From assembly GCA_009760855.2 (NCBI GenBank), contig WPIO01000054.1:114501-178500 (forward strand): a stretch of 64,000 nt of DNA, given 5' to 3'. Positions 51,990 through 62,702 of the stretch are shown here, piece after piece (position 1 is the first letter of the stretch; each line of letters opens with the position of its first letter). The stretch is from Cristatella mucedo (Eukaryota > Bryozoa > Phylactolaemata > Cristatellidae). The notes beneath the pieces are model-generated. The model was given only the letters and a program-made list of their open reading frames with translations, was not told where the DNA came from and did not search any database. Position numbers and translations under genes: made by a program.

Positions 51990-52387
51990 TCTCCTCCTCC
52001 TCCTCCTCCTCCTCCTCCTCCTCCTCCTCCTCCTCCTCCTCCTCCTCCTCCTCCTCCTCCTCCTCCCTCCTCCTCCTCCTCCTCCTCCTCCTCCTCCTCC
52101 TCCTCCTCCTCCTCCTCCTCCTCCTCCTCTCCTCCTCCTCCTCCTCCTCCTCCTCCTCCTCCTCCTCCTCCTCCCTCCTCCTCCTCCTCCTCCTCCTCCT
52201 CCTCCTCCTCCTCCTCCTCCTCCTCCTCCTCCTCCTCCTCCTCCTCCTCCTCCTCCTCCTCCTCCTCCTCCTCCTCCTCCTCCTCCTCCTCCTCCTCCTC
52301 CTCCTCCTCCTCCTCCTCCTCCTCCTCCTCCTCCTCCTCCTCCTCCTCCTCCTCCTCCTCCTCCTCCTCCTCCTCCTCTTCCTCCTG
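51990..52387 (+). repeat. (CCT)n, about 130 units
   Basis: CTC/CCT triplets for about 400 bp with three frame-changing interruptions (near 52064, 52128 and 52171). A homopurine-homopyrimidine strand pair. Pro, Ser and Leu runs in the three frames are artefacts. Confidence 0.98.
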
Positions 52388-52622
52388 CAGCTGTCAGATT
52401 CTCAGATGGTCAAAGTGGCCACTCCTGTTTTCTATTGCAAATACTAAGATTACTAGATAGGTGCATGCAAACATGTGGCATTGCGTAGGGGTTTTTAACT
52501 TCAATTCGGCACGTAAGAACTGTGCCCGAATCGTCTGCAGCTGGTGCAAAACTCGGCAGCTTGCGTGAACAGTCGATGATGGCAAAGTTGCAACTTCGCG
52601 TCAATTACGGAATTTATTTCGG

Positions 52623-52623
<1 letters not shown>

Positions 52624-52676
<53 letters not shown>
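52624..52676 (+). repeat. (TA)n(TG)n compound microsatellite
   Basis: TA units followed by TG units. 52680-53180 holds nothing recognised. Confidence 0.95.
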
Positions 52677-52679
<3 letters not shown>

Positions 52680-53186
52680 TTATTTATTTGTAAAGTCAGC
52701 TCAGCACTATTGATGGGGACTGAAATAGATAGAGACCGGAAAACATTTCGCAACTCAAATTTGCTTAAATCGAGAATGGTAGATGATTAGATCCACTACG
52801 ACAACTCTAACGAAGACCTAGAGATGCATCTGACTCAAAATTCTTTACAAATTGAGATTCTTTACAAATGAGAAGTAAATAAGAACAATAAATAGGATTA
52901 CATGTACGCACCCTACTGTAAGTACAGTATGATTTATTCGCAATAGTATATACCAAAAAATCAATAAAATGATCAAATTAACCGTATTATTTTTTAAAGA
53001 TGCTGTTAATAGTGGCTTCATAGCAATCTGCTACGCCGGCTTATCTCAAAGAGGAAACCCCTGTGACAACCTGCTTTCATAATTTAAAGAGCGCTCCACT
53101 TATTACAAGGTCAAAGTGGAATTAGGCTTAACTTAATATTTCAGCACTTCGCGATCACGGTTGTGGCATGAAGAGATGCAATATAA

Positions 53187-53420
53187 TGTATCTCCGTCTG
53201 TAATTCCACAGAAACACGTAGACTGAGTGATTGTCACACAGGAGTGCATTTTACAGCCCACTCAAAGCCTTGGCAACTTTCGGTGCGCATTTTTTTGGTA
53301 AATAAGACATCTCACGCAGCAAAAAGTCGTTCAGGGAAGTACCATGAGAGTAGCAGCTCCGAAAGGCTGGAAAGGATGTGCCCTAGTCAGCAGCAGCAGT
53401 GGCAGAGCATTTGTCGCCGA
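53187..53420 (-). mobile_element. LINE-A 3' end, minus
   Basis: AATGTATCTCCGTCTGTAAT, CACAGGAGTGCATTTTACA, AAGGCTGGAAAGGATGTGCC: the reverse of the LINE-A UTR. Old and diverged. Confidence 0.8.
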
Positions 53421-53439
53421 TAGACTGCCGGTCGCATTC

Positions 53440-53630
53440 GCTTAAAAACTTTATTAAAAATACTTGCATGCTGACCCTATGCATATCACCCCTGACCATG
53501 TTATTCATGCTGTTTATAAAGCATGATATTACTCACGTGTTCCTTTGCAGAAAATTTAAAGCGCCTAAAAAGAGATTGAGTTCTATGAAGGCGCTTTATC
53601 AGATTTATTATTATTATTATTATTGTTATT
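53440..53630 (+). mobile_element. LINE-B 3' end
   Basis: AAAACTTTATTAAAAATACT, TTGCATGCTGACCCTATGCA, AAGCGCCTAAAAAGAGATTG, GGCGCTTTATCAGA, ATT run. Confidence 0.85.
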
Positions 53631-53654
53631 CATTAAATGTAAAACAAAATTTGT

Positions 53655-53800
53655 AAACTCCCGTAAAGAACTTAATCACTATTCAGGCTCTTTGCAAAAG
53701 ACATGGGGCTCAAGCCCACGACTTCAGTCATCTAATAAATTAACCTTGACCTTGTTCGACGCGAGCAGATTAGCCACTGGGCTAAACTAGCATAGCGCTA
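53655..53800 (-). mobile_element. SINE1 copy
   Basis: Reverse complement shows AGTTTAGCCCAGTGGCTAAT (A box), GTCGTGGGCTTGAGCCCC (B box), a degraded CTGAATAGTGATTAAGTTCT-like tail. Confidence 0.7.
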
Positions 53801-54164
53801 GCGCTTGGTGAGTCGTAACGCTAGGCTAGCGGACGCTTAGGCCCCGTTTTAGAATGCGGTCGGAAGATGGACCGCGGTTTTGTACGGGTAAAAGCTAGTC
53901 TAAATATTAAAAACTTACTTTGACGTTCGTGATATGCGAGTCCGTCTCGTGCGCAAACAAAATTCGCCGAGGTGGCTGGCTTAACGTGCACTCTTAGATA
54001 TATTTAGATGCATCGGCACAGCGATTACGCATTTAACGTCACAAAAGAAAGCAGATAATTTACGTATTTGTGTATTTAGTCACAAAATTACTTCTTCTGG
54101 GATGGGATTGAATGTTGAATTATTTTCTTAAATAAATCATTCGTGAAAAAACCGCGATTTATTA

Positions 54165-54275
54165 GCACGGAGGCCTAGCGAACTTAATCTCTATTCAGAC
54201 GCTTCACACGCTTAGGACGGCGCTCGAGCGCACGACCTCGGCTATTGCGGCCAAACCTTTGTCCGGGCGAGCGCC
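54165..54275 (-). mobile_element. SINE1 copy, 5'-truncated
   Basis: Reverse complement: GGCGCTCGCCCGGACAAAGG, GGTCGTGCGCTCGAGCGCC, GCGTCTGAATAGAGATTAAG. The head start is missing. Confidence 0.65.
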
Positions 54276-54759
54276 AAGCGATGCATAAACTTTAGGTGAT
54301 AGTGCATCATTTAAATTTGCCTTCAAGTGCATTGGAGGTAATCTCTCAGTTTAATACGGATGTAAGAAAAGTCTTACCGGGAAATTCCTACTTGGTTACG
54401 GTCTGCCGCCCAGTGAGACATCGCATGTTGAACTTTGTGTGCGATGCGTGCTTTTATGAATAGTTTAAAGTTTTAAAGTAAAACTCCCCCGAGCGACGCG
54501 ACGCTTCATCTTTAGACGCTACTCCGACTAGTAATGGCGGCGCTGCCACGCCTCCTCCGTGCAAGTGAAGCCAGGAAGAAATGTTTCGCTGCGCTTTTCT
54601 CAGAGGAGTCGGACATCTGTCTCGTTACGTCGCTCAGTCAGTGAGCGGCTAGAAATGAAGAGCTAGTCAGTCTGACTAGGGTGGGGGTCAGTATTAGCAA
54701 GGCTCCGCCAATCTGTCAATAATCTCAGGCGAAGATGTACGCTCTTATACGCTGAAAGG

Positions 54760-55060
54760 ACGGCGCCAGCTTAACCGGACGGATTATGGCGCATAATTAT
54801 TATTCACGATTGTATGGTGACGCGATAGTTTATTGCCGAGGCCGTAATAAAATATGGCGCCCTGAGATGGGCTGGCAGTGTGGATTACAGGCTGGAGCTG
54901 GCGGACTCGTTGGTGTACGTCACGGCCGCTTTTGAACGCCTTTAATCGTCCGCTGCAGTCAAAAAGACTAGTCTACAATATGGATACGGATTGTATGAGT
55001 CAAGGTCGATGAGCGCTCATTGTCGCTGCCGTGTTCCTGATGCTTCCATCTGCTTAAACA
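54760..55060 (+). repeat. Dispersed repeat, copy 2
   Basis: Partner of 23175-23500. Best match at 54950-55045. Confidence 0.55.
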
Positions 55061-55249
55061 GCCTCATTTATATAGCGGCAGAATGGCCTTATCGGCCATT
55101 ACAACATAATTTGTTATCATTTTTTTAATTATTACCACTACCATCATAAATTTTGGTGGAAGCGCGTTTTGAAATAAAGTGTTCCACTAAAGTTACACTG
55201 CCAGTGAAATCGGGAGTTCAGTTGCAGGCGGTGATGTGATTGTAGTGGT

Positions 55250-55340
55250 TGTAGGACATTGCCCCCCCAAAAGACATTTCCCCAAGGACATTCCCCTCCT
55301 GGTGGACCCTGATACATTTCCCCCGGAAATTTCCTTATAT
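55250..55340 (+). repeat. GGACATTTCCCC-type minisatellite, locus 2
   Basis: TAGGACATTGCCCC, AAGACATTTCCCC, AGGACATTCCCC, GATACATTTCCCCC in close succession with variable spacers. Confidence 0.65.
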
Positions 55341-55344
55341 ACAT

Positions 55345-55480
55345 AGTCGCCCCTCGTTTATCACGGTTAATCGGTTCCAGACTCTGCCGCGATAGGCGAA
55401 TTTCCGCGAAGTACGATTCTTTGTTCGCATATTTTCGTAACTAGAGCATAAAAAACCTGTGCATGACCCTTTAGTTCGGT
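55345..55480 (+). mobile_element. Possible DNA-transposon end
   Basis: GTCGCCCCTCGTTTATCACG, then GCGATAGGCGAATTTCCGCG in partial inverted order. This palindrome-rich CGCGATAA/TTCCGCGAA style resembles ends of pogo/Tigger-like and other nonautonomous elements. No opposite end or transposase is seen. Confidence 0.35.
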
Positions 55481-55799
55481 TTTAACATTATTAAAGCCCT
55501 CTGGACATGAAATAACATTTTTTATTCATCTTTCCACCCGTATTACCCAATATACTAGACACAGTAAGAAATAATAAGACGTATTAGACGTTACAAATAT
55601 CATATTATTATCAGTGTACATTTAATTACACGCACGCAGTTTTTACGCAACCACTAGCTTATTGCGAAAATGGTGCAATCTGTTCGGTGATGATGGAGAG
55701 CTGTACTGCGCACGGCAAAGAAGAGCAAGGCTACTGCTCTCAGTGAGGCTGCACCCGACGTTGAAGGATTTGTGGGGGTGCTCGAATAAATAGACCATC

Positions 55800-55853
55800 T
55801 ACATGATCAAATTAAGTTCACGCTCTATTGAAATAAAAAACTCAGTATAAGCG
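55800..55853 (+). repeat. Short dispersed repeat shared with 25313
   Basis: Same ordered words as 25313-25370 (AAGTTCACGCTCTATT, AAATAAAA, CTCAGTATAA). It is followed by a CpG-rich patch to 56050 without a gene. Confidence 0.7.
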
Positions 55854-56162
55854 GTGAATCGATACCAGGACCGACGGAGGTGGTACGACCTGCGCGGCCT
55901 GCTTTGGACGTGCGGTAGCCGGCCGGCGGTGCCGATGTCGGGAGGGACTGCGGCGGCGGCGGCGGCCGAGGATACTGCTACGCGCTCGTGGTTGCTGCCG
56001 AGAGCGTCTGCTGCTGGCCGCCCGGGATAGAGCTTTGACCTTGCACTTGGTGGTCTGTCGAAAATCAGGGCCGAAACGACCGTATTTATAATGACTGTAA
56101 TGTAAGAATATGTTACATAGTATATACTATATATTATTTTACAAAATATGTAAACAAGACAG

Positions 56163-56300
56163 TGTATATCATGACATTTCCAAACGGGAGAGGAGGAAAT
56201 GCCCTACCCAGTGGGCGAAGGGGTAATGTCCTACACCGAGGAGAAATTTCCGGTGGAAACGTCCGCGTGGAAAAAGGTCAAGGGGGAAATGTCCGTACCC
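56163..56300 (-). repeat. GGACATTTCCCC-type minisatellite, locus 3 (inverted)
   Basis: GGAAATGCCCTACCCAGTGG, GGTAATGTCCTACACC, GGGGAAATGTCCGTACC: the complement of loci 1 and 2. 56310-57040 shows no recognised gene. Confidence 0.65.
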
Positions 56301-57049
56301 CGATTGCAGCAGGTGCTTCTCTCAATCAGCTTTCGACGAGCTGTACGTTTTGTGATACAACTTTACCACTCACCATATTTGGGCATATTTCGCTGCTTCT
56401 TCAGCGGATCTCGTGTCGCTGAATGTTCTACTAAACTTACAATCAAAGCTGCATACTCGGATGTTTATTTTGGGGTTCGCAATGTAGGGTTACATAAAAT
56501 AAAGTTGTTTAGCAATTCCATCAACCGTCAGGATACCAGAATCGGCATTGCCCTAGTGGGACTTTCATTGCTGTGCAATTCGTAAGCTTATATTTAAGGA
56601 TATTTAGCTTTCTTTAAGCTTTAATTTAATAATTTCTATAAGGATATTTATCGCAGACCAAGCATCCCTCCCCCTCCAGTCGGTTCCACCAATAAACTAG
56701 TTAGTTAAGCACCCTTAATCTTTTGGTTGTGGCGTTAGCTTCATCAAATATCGTTAACTCCCTGTTAAATCTGTTAATGAGTGCCTTGTAACGTTTCTCT
56801 ATCGTCAGAAAGGCTCCGACTTAAGGCTAGTGCTGTGAGGTTTCGTTAATGTAGAATTTCGCTTGCAAAAACCTATTCAAAGCAAGGTCTGTGGTAGAGA
56901 AATGGATGCTTTCTTAGTATTTCGAGCACTGTCTTACAATTCCCGTCTTACAATTTAAGACTGCTGGCAGTCACTTACTTAGTAGTCACATGGATTGCTG
57001 TAACCCCAGCGGCCAATCTCAAAGTTTGCCTTAGTAACCCTCGCTCAAT

Positions 57050-57250
57050 GTGCTGTGAGCCCCTAAATTTGTCTGAATCGATTATTGACGACAACCTACA
57101 CCGTTTCGGTTCGCCCGAGACCTGGCTGAAATCGATTACAGTCTAGGCCTTGAACTTGAGCAACCCCTTACCAGGCTTTTCTTGCTGTTCTGCCCCTAAA
57201 TGAGTTAAAACTGGCGGATCGGTTGCTGTTGCTGCACGTTGCTCCCTCGG
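57050..57250 (+). mobile_element. LINE endonuclease relic
   Basis: Translates to ...PETWLKSIT, then a (K)TGGSVAVAAR-like end, paralleling TETWLKSIN...KTGGGVAIVVR of the LINE at 9500-9700. Stop-containing and short. Confidence 0.65.
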
Positions 57251-59136
57251 TTTCTAACCACTTGCATTATTCTGGAAACAGTCTTTTGAAGCTCTTGTTT
57301 TGAGTATCTCCGGAAACATATTGCCAGCGGTGGCAGCAATCTGTCAATCTAAGATGTGATACCCGGTATTCATCCTTTCATTTCGGATCTTTCCTAGAGT
57401 TCTTGCTGAGATCAACTTTCCCAATCGCGGCTCAGCAGACGTCTCAAGTTACGCCCGATTGTCGTGCACTGAACGTCGCTCTCTTGAAAAAAGGTCACGT
57501 GCGCCTACCGCTCCTCACGCTCCTAACCCCAGTCGCTACAAGGGCAGCACGCCCGAAAATCTATTTCCTGCAATTGTCTGCTATGAGTTCTGCACATCTG
57601 ACAGCCTGCGGAATTCATTCAGACTGCAGCGTACGCCATCTTATAAATAGGAATCACTGGTGAATTGCGACAACGTACGATCCTCGACGTGGATTGTCGG
57701 TACGCGAAAATATCCTCTCTGCTCTTGCTGCCCATACTTGCGGCATTACTGGTAGAATGCTACAACACGGCACTATCCGACACGCTTGACACGCTCTCGC
57801 CACTCAATAGGCACTCTGTGTGACCTCACCCGTAAGCCCTGTAGTTTACTGAAGGCAGAAAGTTAGCTCAGTGTACTAAGCCCAAGCTTAAAAAAGCAGC
57901 GAAAGACGAGGACTGCCAGCATTCAATTGCTTTTCGGATTTCTCGGACGCTATAGCCTGCTTTGCAGTAATAGTGCACATTATTCATAATTCACATCCTC
58001 CCTGGTTAGTCCAAATAATACGTGAATTCTGCTTGACCCATGTTTGTCCAAGATAATTGTGCGGATTTTCCGGGTTGCAACTTAATTTGCCAGTCAGTGG
58101 AAAAGTGAACTATTTGATTCGCAGTGGACGAAATTATGCTTGCTCAGCATTTTTAAACTGTGATCTTTACCAATAAAACTATATAGCAGTCGTATCTCGT
58201 GTGAAAGTGTCGTTTGACCAAGCTTTTACGGATATTATTATGTGTAGCTAGATTGTCAACAGTTGATCACATCCCTACTGCAAAAGGTAAAGGCACCTAG
58301 CTTGTAGCTTGGTTTTACCGAGAACCGGAGAAAGTTTTACTACCCAAGGTGTTATTTTCATTGTCTTGGCCTTGGTAATAAATCGCAGAGTATGTCAAAT
58401 TTAGAATTGGAAAAATTATGGTCTGTGTGGAACCACTTGCATTCTTACCACCAAGCACTATGTACATACCAACAGACTAAGTACGATCGGCTCTATTACA
58501 AAAGAGTACTTGCAAATTGGGAAGAAATGTTGTTGATTTATTCCATATATCTGGAGAGAAGTATTCTATTATTATAATTAATGATATTATAGTAATTAAC
58601 TAATATTATATTAATTAATAGTATATTCTAATGATAATATATTAATTAATTAATTAATATTCCATTGGTATTCTGCTTCTGCAAGTAAGCAATTCAGCAA
58701 GAAAACGAATTCGAAAAGTCTGCCCGCAATTTCGTGCAGACACGAGATAGTCCATCGCACCTCGCAAGCTACCAAGCTCGGAGGGAATCGGAGACCCGAT
58801 CATCTAGCTGCGGAATCTAATCAAAACCTGCCCTGATGAATGAAAAATAATAAATAGCGATTTGTGTTTAGTTAAACACTCCTCATGGCATATCAGTAAG
58901 AATGATGAAGCCCTTACGTTTACGATACTTGAAAATCTTCATACCAATCGCATTACACGAAGAGACCTTTAGCCAATGTCGGTAAGTGAATGAAGGTAAT
59001 CAAGATTTCCTATCAAACTGTTCGCTAACGAGTAGTGCGTTCCTTCATTTGTTTTCAGCTAATCGGCCTCTTATTTACTGTTACAATATTCCATCTACAG
59101 CTACCAGTTACTAAACCAATAAGGCGTGTCCTCCTA

Positions 59137-59313
59137 CTAAAGCACTTCCTGGAAGAAACCTTTAAGGCACTCAAAAGCCTTTTTTTCCATTTTCAATTTA
59201 CCATGACAGCAAGAGAAACAAGTAGTTTGTGAGTACTCACGCCTGTTTTTCAACAGTCTGTAGTCCGCTTCTAATTTCAATAAATATTTCTTTTGGCATG
59301 TCTCACACAAGTG
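59137..59313 (-). CDS. Candidate terminal exon, unit 2 (unknown protein)
   Basis: Minus frame ending TAG at 59137, partner of 48435-48617. The frame is open from a possible acceptor (TATTAG, about 59327) and contains C-x2-C-type pairs (CFSCCHGKLK). No upstream exon was identified. Not a WAP domain by cysteine spacing. Confidence 0.3.
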   Translation of the reverse strand, partial: HLCETCQKKYLLKLEADYRLLKNRREYSQTTCFSCCHGKLKMEKKAFECLKGFFQEVL

Positions 59314-59323
59314 CTTTTGTAAG

Positions 59324-59474
59324 TGCTGCTAATATATAATATAATAAGTAATATATAATATAATATATAATATGATAAGTAATATATAATATAATAAGTA
59401 GTGCTGCTAATATATAATATAATATATAATACAATAAGTAATATATAATATAATATATAATATAATAAGTAGTG
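59324..59474. repeat. Higher-order AT minisatellite, two ~74-bp units
   Basis: Each unit starts AGTGCTGCTAATATATAAT and contains AATAAGTA words. Unit 1 of the duplication has a single AGTGTGAGC at this point, so it expanded here. Confidence 0.85.
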
Positions 59475-59597
59475 CTGAGCAAGAAGAGCTGAAAATCATC
59501 TCTGCTCTGCCTGCCGTATATGTATGTACACGTGACCTAGAGAAAAACGAAATAACAAAACGTTCTCTGGGTAGATTCGGTTATGTTTATACATGTT

Positions 59598-60787
59598 AAT
59601 AATAATAATAATATTGCACTTGATAAAGCGCCCTCAGAGAACTTAATCTCTTTCTAGGCGCTTTACATTTGCTGCAAAGTGATACGCAATAGAATAGTAA
59701 GTAAAATCATGCTTGAAAAACAAACAAAATGAATAACATGGTTAGGGGTTACATGCACTGGGTCAGCATGCAAATGTGGTTAGTGGCAGCATGAACAGTG
59801 TCAGCACGCATAAGCACATCGAGGACGAATCACAAGGACCCACTAAATGCTGTCCTAAATAGGTATGTTTTTAAGTTTCTTTTAAATGTGGTCAGGTCAG
59901 GGGATGTTCTGATGCAGGTCGGGAGGGAGTTCCAGGCTGTGGGAGCATACGAGCTAAATGCACGGTCTCCAAAGGATTTAAGGTTTGTACGAGGTATTTC
60001 TAGACTGTTGGATTCCGAAAAGCGAGTGGTACGATGCTTTGCCTGATGGGGTAGTATCTCTGAAAGATAGGCTGGAGCCATAGAATGAAGAGACCTAAAA
60101 GTGAGCGACAAAACCTTGAAGTCAATCCGTTGCTTGACTGGTAACCAGTGCAGGTCGGCGAGAAGTGGAGTAATGTGGCAACTGCGACGCTCACGGCAGA
60201 CAAGCCTAGCTGCAGAGTTTTGCACCAGCTGCAATCGCCTGATCGCACATGCTGGTAGGCCAGTAAGCAGTGAGTTGCAGAAGTCGAGACGAGATGTCAC
60301 GAATGCATGGACCAACTTGGACGTGGTATCCTTATCTAAACAAGCCCTAATTTTAGCAATGTTATGAAGCTGAAAATAGGCTGATTTGACTGTGGAGCTG
60401 ATGTGGTCGTCTAACGAGAGGTCGCTTTGGAATATGACACCTAGATTTCGAGCTGATGCAACTGGAGATATGCTGGCAGAGCCAATTTTGAAAGTCAGCC
60501 TTTCCAATTTCTGAATAACACTAGGTTTGCCCATAACTAGTAAGTTAGTTTTATCATCGTTTAGTTTTAGAAAATTTGCTGCCATCCATGATCGGATGTC
60601 ATCAATGCATGCAGCAAGTGAGTTGAGAGAATTTGAGGTGCTCGAAGGCTGGGAGGGATCAAAGCAAAGGTACAACTGAGTGTCATCCGCATAGAAGTGA
60701 AAGCCTAGATTGTGCTTGGCAATCACATCAGCGAGAGGGAGAGTCAATCAAGTGCAATATTATTATCAAGTGCAATATTATTATTAT
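59598..60787 (-). mobile_element. LINE-B insertion with 8-bp target duplication
   Basis: Youngest-looking copy. An open 305-codon minus frame (59830-60747) starts just before HFYADDTQLYL and runs through NFLKLNDDKTNLLV, SARNLGVIFQ, FVTSRLDFCNSLLTGLP, PLLADLHWLPVKQRIDFK and FGDRAFSSYAPTAWNSLP to a stop. The complete 3' UTR and GCGCTT...ATT tail follow. It is flanked by TACATGTT at 59590-59597 and 60788-60795. At its 5' side (60748-60787) two short copies of its own 3' terminus lie inverted. Confidence 0.93.
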
Positions 60788-60850
60788 TACATGTTCAAAT
60801 ATTTGAAAGCATGTTCTCATCCTATATTAATAGTGAATTGTTTCAATCGC

Positions 60851-60977
<127 letters not shown>

Positions 60978-61235
60978 CATATGTAAATATATAGCATTAA
61001 TTACAGACGGATCTCAATTTGCGTGACATAGATATGGAAGAGTATCCTGGATATACGGGATATATGGATGTATATTGGCGCAAAGATAAATTCTTAGCAC
61101 GGCTTGTTAACTGCGTAACTTAGAGGATCTTCGCTTAAATCTTATTTGCTTCAATAAAGAGTTTTTTTTTAATTGGATACGTACGCATATAGCTGTAGCT
61201 CTGCTCTCTCTCTCTCTCTCTCTTTTCCTTGTCTT

Positions 61236-61565
61236 CTAGCTCTCTAACAGGCAGAATCTTGTAACTGAACAGGAACACGAGGTCACACTCTAGAGTGCTC
61301 ATTCGACAGCGATGTCCAAACAGCTGTCACATAGTTCATCTTCTTGATCTGCTTAAGTCTCGTCGTTTCCACGAGGTTGAACATTTAACCTTGAAAAAAG
61401 TGATTTTCTTTTTTAGAGGTTTACGAAAAAATGAGCCACAAAAGAAGCCATAGCCATTTGTGCGATACAGCTGAGCCAGCGCAGAAAGCAAGTCCGACAT
61501 CCAATCGTACTTTCATTCATTTCAAAATATCAAACCAAAATGCAGCCACAGGATCGTTGAACAGC
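61236..61565 (+). other. Highly conserved block, unit 2, with candidate exon
   Basis: Partner of 49230-49565. The candidate exon reads MSHKRSHSHLCD..., and the donor GT is GC here (AAA|GCAAGT). The frame stays open to 61664. It starts about 95 bp downstream of the WAP gene stop, on the opposite strand. Low coding confidence. Confidence 0.35.
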
Positions 61566-61660
61566 CAAGCTGACGCACAATCATTTCCGCCACAATCCGT
61601 TGTATTCAAGCGGACTTTGATGCGCCGTTATATTTGGTCAATCGAGCTTCGGTTTTCGTT

Positions 61661-62600
61661 TTAGACGCATTTGGTGCCGTTGCAACGCGAGCGGCAGCAT
61701 TTTTTCCCTCCTGGACATGCTTTAGTTGACGAGCATTCGTGTATCGCCAAATAGTTGCAAGGTTGAGGATTGTAGACCGGCGGGCAAAGGTTGTCTGCAA
61801 ACACAAAAGATGACAGCGGCCACATAGTTTGACTTGAATTAGCGTTGCCCAGTTGTCACTCGGCAGTACTATACCTGTGCACGTGCTGTAGCACAGTCCA
61901 GGACAGCATAGTTTTCCGTGACTGCACTGCGAGTCAGTTCGGCAGTATCCTCGAGGTGGGATGGATAGACACTTCACCACATGCAAATTAATTTGTATGG
62001 GGCAGGTATCTGCAGAGGAGAGCGTACTTTAGAACCAATATCGTCTGTTGGATTAGCAGGATATTAATTTTTCCATTTTGAAACATCAAGAATTCCCCGC
62101 AGAAAATTAAAAAGCTCATCGGCCGTCCTGTAGGCTGACCTTCAGAACGAACTTTACCCACTACATACTTTCATGGACGCGTACCTGGTAAGCATTGACC
62201 ATTAACGCATGACGTTCCGTTCCGGCATATAAGTATATGCTCTGGACAGGGCAAATGAGGCTTGCAGATGGGCTATAAAACGGAAATTGCGTGCATTTTT
62301 GGACCTCATACATCGTACAAGCATATATGAGTTGCAATTATTATTAAGCCTTAAGTATTAACTTTATGGAAACTTAAACGTGCATATTCTTTCAGGATAA
62401 TAGCAATACGTGTTACTGCTTTTGCGTAATAGTTTTTGCAGGGTATCGGCATGGTCAGCGATTTTATTTTTGCAAATATGACCACTTTCAGCTTTTTTGC
62501 ATAGCTTATTTGAACTTACCCGACAGTATTGATCACTTTTTACAGCAACAGAGCAGGAGATAAGTAATAATGTCGCCTGCAATATAAAGCAGTCATTCAT
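61661..62600 (-). CDS. Secreted double-WAP-domain protein
   Basis: Complement join 62600-62520, 62272-62185, 62009-61875, 61794-61661 gives 145 residues. Residues 1-22 look like a signal peptide (ILQATLLLISCSVAV core). A six-cysteine module follows (C26, 30, 36, 43, 49, 54). WAP domain 1 has C59, 70, 79, 85, 91, 92, 96, 100; WAP domain 2 has C105, 114, 122, 128, 134, 135, 139, 144. Both show the diagnostic C-x5-C-x5-CC-x3-C spacing. WAP four-disulfide domains in animals are mostly extracellular protease inhibitors or antimicrobial proteins; the target here is unknown. Introns of 247, 175 and 80 bp are GT-AG with phases 0, 1, 1. Sequons at N45 and N140. The start is the least certain part: the ATG has T at -3, and TTGCAG just after it could be an acceptor for an earlier exon. 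Confidence 0.8.
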
Positions 62601-62693
62601 TAAAACAGATGAAAGTGAAAGCGATTGCACCTGCAAAACGTTTACTCCATCTTATGAGTGCGGTTACATGTAGTGGAGCCGTACCTGCCTTTG

Positions 62694-62702
62694 TATATAT
62701 AA
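62694..62702 (-). promoter_or_regulatory. Candidate TATA box of the WAP gene
   Basis: TTATATATA on the minus strand, about 94 bp before the proposed ATG. The aligned part of unit 1 (near 50005) reads a T-run plus GGATTAC instead, so the motif is absent from the dead copy. Confidence 0.3.

Noticed and set aside
51960-52460. Long Pro/Ser and Leu/Ser frames
   Set aside because: They are translations of the CCT repeat in different frames.
57403-57663. 86-codon frame after the LINE endonuclease relic
   Set aside because: Could be decayed LINE sequence, but I could not match it to the better copy.
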